A DNA stretch of 6,766 bases from CAZDYP01 sp964509505 (lineage in GTDB: Bacteria; Chloroflexota; Anaerolineae; JACRMK01), in assembly GCA_964509505.1 (NCBI GenBank), contig CAZDYP010000225.1, positions 1 through 6,766 of the forward strand. Reading direction: 5' to 3'. The notes beneath the pieces were generated by a model. It had not been told where the DNA came from, searched no databases, and worked only from the letters and a program-made list of their open reading frames with translations. The translations under genes were made by a program, and so were the position numbers. Below are positions 5,888 through 6,766 of this stretch, piece after piece (position 1 is the stretch's first letter; the number at the start of each line of letters is the position of its first letter).

Positions 5888-5961
5888 ACTAACTAACCTT
5901 GCGAAGGTTAGATGGCCAAGACATTGTGTAGCGTACCCCAATCTTCGCAAGGCGAGTTAGT
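5888..5961. repeat. Long inverted repeat with a nested perfect hairpin in the SIS leader
   Basis: Arms 5888-5906 and 5943-5961 are complementary at 17 of 19 positions across a 36-base spacer. Within and beside the left arm is a perfect short palindrome TAACCTT-GCG-AAGGTTA (5894-5910). The two pairings share 5894-5906, so in a minus-strand transcript they exclude each other. It could be a double operator site for a regulator of the divergent genes, an RNA switch-like leader, or a mobile palindromic repeat. No T-run follows, so a classical attenuator is not indicated. Confidence 0.6.
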
Positions 5962-6016
5962 TGCTTAGTCTTATGACTTTGTATCTTTGTGATGGAGAAG
6001 CTTCTGTCGCAAGCGT

Positions 6017-6025
6017 ATTGTATCA
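6017..6025 (-). promoter_or_regulatory. Candidate extended -10 promoter for the SIS gene
   Basis: On the minus strand TGA-TACAAT (6025-6017) fits an extended -10. TTGACC lies upstream at 6050-6045, but the 22-base spacing is too long for a standard -35, so the call rests on the extended -10. Transcription from here would give a leader of about 210 bases containing the inverted repeat at 5888-5961. Confidence 0.35.
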
Positions 6026-6050
6026 TGGTTATCCTTTCCCTCATGGTCAA

Positions 6051-6059
6051 TGTTATAAT
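6051..6059 (+). promoter_or_regulatory. Candidate extended -10 promoter for the GlcNAc kinase
   Basis: TGT-TATAAT is a perfect -10 hexamer with the extended TG. The expected -35 position (about 6031-6036, ATCCTT) is poor. The predicted start near 6066 leaves a leader of about 44 bases. It is back to back with the minus-strand candidate at 6017-6025, so one regulator bound between them could control both genes. Confidence 0.5.
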
Positions 6060-6078
6060 CTCCACACTTCAATCTCCA

Positions 6079-6106
6079 ATTACTCATTACTCATTACTTC
6101 TTTACT
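6079..6106. repeat. Heptamer array of four units immediately before the kinase start
   Basis: ATTACTC twice, ATTACTT and CTTTACT keep exact 7-base register and end three bases before the ATG at 6110. ATTACTC is the reverse complement of GAGTAAT, a rotation of the AATGAGT unit at 4675-4681, so this is the same family inverted. It occupies the place where a Shine-Dalgarno sequence would lie. Confidence 0.85.
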
Positions 6107-6109
6107 CCC

Positions 6110-6766
6110 ATGTCTTATGTCATCGGTCTCGATGCAGGCAGCAGCAAAACACAAGTCGTCGTGTTGGATGAGACGCGGCGCGAGTTGGGACGCGGCAACG
6201 GCGGCCCCGGCAATTATCATTCGGCTGGCAAAGAAAATACCTTGAGCGCGATTCAACACGCGATTAACGAGGCGTTGCAACAAGCGTCGCTTACGCGCGC
6301 ACAGATACAGCACGCGTGTTTTGCGTTAAGCGGCGTGGACCGCTCTGCGGATCGGCTCGTTGCAGAATCGTTCGCGCAAGCGGCGTTGCCCAATGTGCCA
6401 ACCGTGATTTGCAACGACGCGATTGCGGCGTTGTATAGCGGCACGGGCAAAGCCGACGGCATCGTTGTCATCGCTGGCACAGGTTCCATCGTCTATGGGT
6501 TCGCGCCCGATGGACGTAAAGCGCGTGCGGGCGGCTGGGGCTATCATCTTGGCGATGAAGGCAGCGGGTGGTGGATTGCCGAGCAATCGTTGTTCGCCAT
6601 CGTGCGCGCGCACGACGGGCGTGCGCCTATGACGACACTGCTCGCGCGTTACCTGGCGCAGTTGCAACTCACGAAACCCGAGGACTTGATTGGCTGGGCT
6701 TATAGCGACGCGTGGACGCGCGATCAGGTGGCCGCGCTCGCGCCGCTCACCTTTGCGGCGGCGCAA
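6110..6766 (+). CDS. N-acetylglucosamine kinase, BadF/BadG/BcrA/BcrD family (3' end outside window)
   Basis: The reading frame stays open for 219 codons from ATG 6110 to the window edge; related kinases are about 300-340 residues, so roughly a third is missing. The protein is an ASKHA-fold ATPase. Visible are the N-terminal phosphate motif VIGLDAGSSKTQ (4-15), GPGN (32-35), the ND pair (102-103) whose Asp is the likely catalytic base, phosphate/adenosine motif VIAGTGSIVYG (120-130), and GGWGYHLGDEGSGWWIA (141-157), which is characteristic of GlcNAc kinases. GlcNAc to GlcNAc-6-phosphate is the most likely reaction; glucosamine or another amino sugar is possible. There is no Shine-Dalgarno sequence: a heptamer repeat precedes the start codon. 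It diverges from the SIS sugar-phosphate gene, consistent with a shared amino-sugar pathway, although a deacetylase (NagA) is not in view. Confidence 0.9.
   Translation, partial: MSYVIGLDAGSSKTQVVVLDETRRELGRGNGGPGNYHSAGKENTLSAIQHAINEALQQASLTRAQIQHACFALSGVDRSADRLVAESFAQAALPNVPTVICNDAIAALYSGTGKADGIVVIAGTGSIVYGFAPDGRKARAGGWGYHLGDEGSGWWIAEQSLFAIVRAHDGRAPMTTLLARYLAQLQLTKPEDLIGWAYSDAWTRDQVAALAPLTFAAAQ

Noticed and set aside
5799..6016. glmS ribozyme or riboswitch in the SIS gene leader
   Set aside because: I could not recognise the conserved glmS ribozyme core; only inverted repeats are visible.
5961..6245. 94-codon plus-strand open frame running into the kinase
   Set aside because: It crosses the promoter and heptamer array in a different frame from the kinase and shows no recognisable domain.
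6326..6766. 146-codon minus-strand open frame opposite the kinase
   Set aside because: It has Arg-rich shadow composition with no domain; the plus strand encodes a clear BadF-type kinase.

Overview
The window reads as bacterial chromosome, GC-rich in its genes, with compact single-gene spacing and intergenic gaps filled by short degenerate tandem repeats. I did not recognise a specific genome. The gene types, the prmC-tsaC neighbourhood and the density of 7-base intergenic repeats are compatible with a Chloroflexota (Anaerolineae-like) organism. Heptameric repeats are also well known in filamentous cyanobacteria, so this placement is an inference.

Layout, left to right. Positions 1-88 hold a candidate leftward promoter and a hairpin terminator. 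Five genes then lie on the minus strand and are read right to left: a stand-alone GlmS-isomerase-like SIS protein (4761-5798), a fatty-acyl-CoA-ligase-type AMP-binding enzyme (3017-4588), an alpha/beta hydrolase (1867-2928), prmC (948-1799) and tsaC/ywlC (89-703). A BadF/BadG-type N-acetylglucosamine kinase starts at 6110 on the plus strand and runs off the right edge.

How the genes work together. The kinase and the SIS protein diverge from a 311-base region with back-to-back candidate promoters and together suggest amino-sugar use (phosphorylation of GlcNAc, then conversion of glucosamine-6-phosphate). The ligase appears to start its own transcription unit, with a perfect 8-bp-arm palindrome inside its promoter spacer, and the hydrolase follows it. 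PrmC (glutamine methylation of release factors) and TsaC (threonylcarbamoyl-adenylate for tRNA t6A) are a translation-fidelity pair found adjacent in many bacteria.

The most unusual feature is the repeats. Variants of one 7-base unit (roughly AAYGASK) fill the gaps on either side of the ligase, sit directly before the kinase start codon, and occur more loosely after the hydrolase. A related 3.3-copy heptamer array lies inside the prmC coding sequence and is translated. A separate large inverted repeat built from CGGAT/ATCCG words fills the prmC-tsaC gap. I see no defence system, mobile-element gene, CRISPR array or clear new multi-gene system; the interest is in the repeats and the leader structures.
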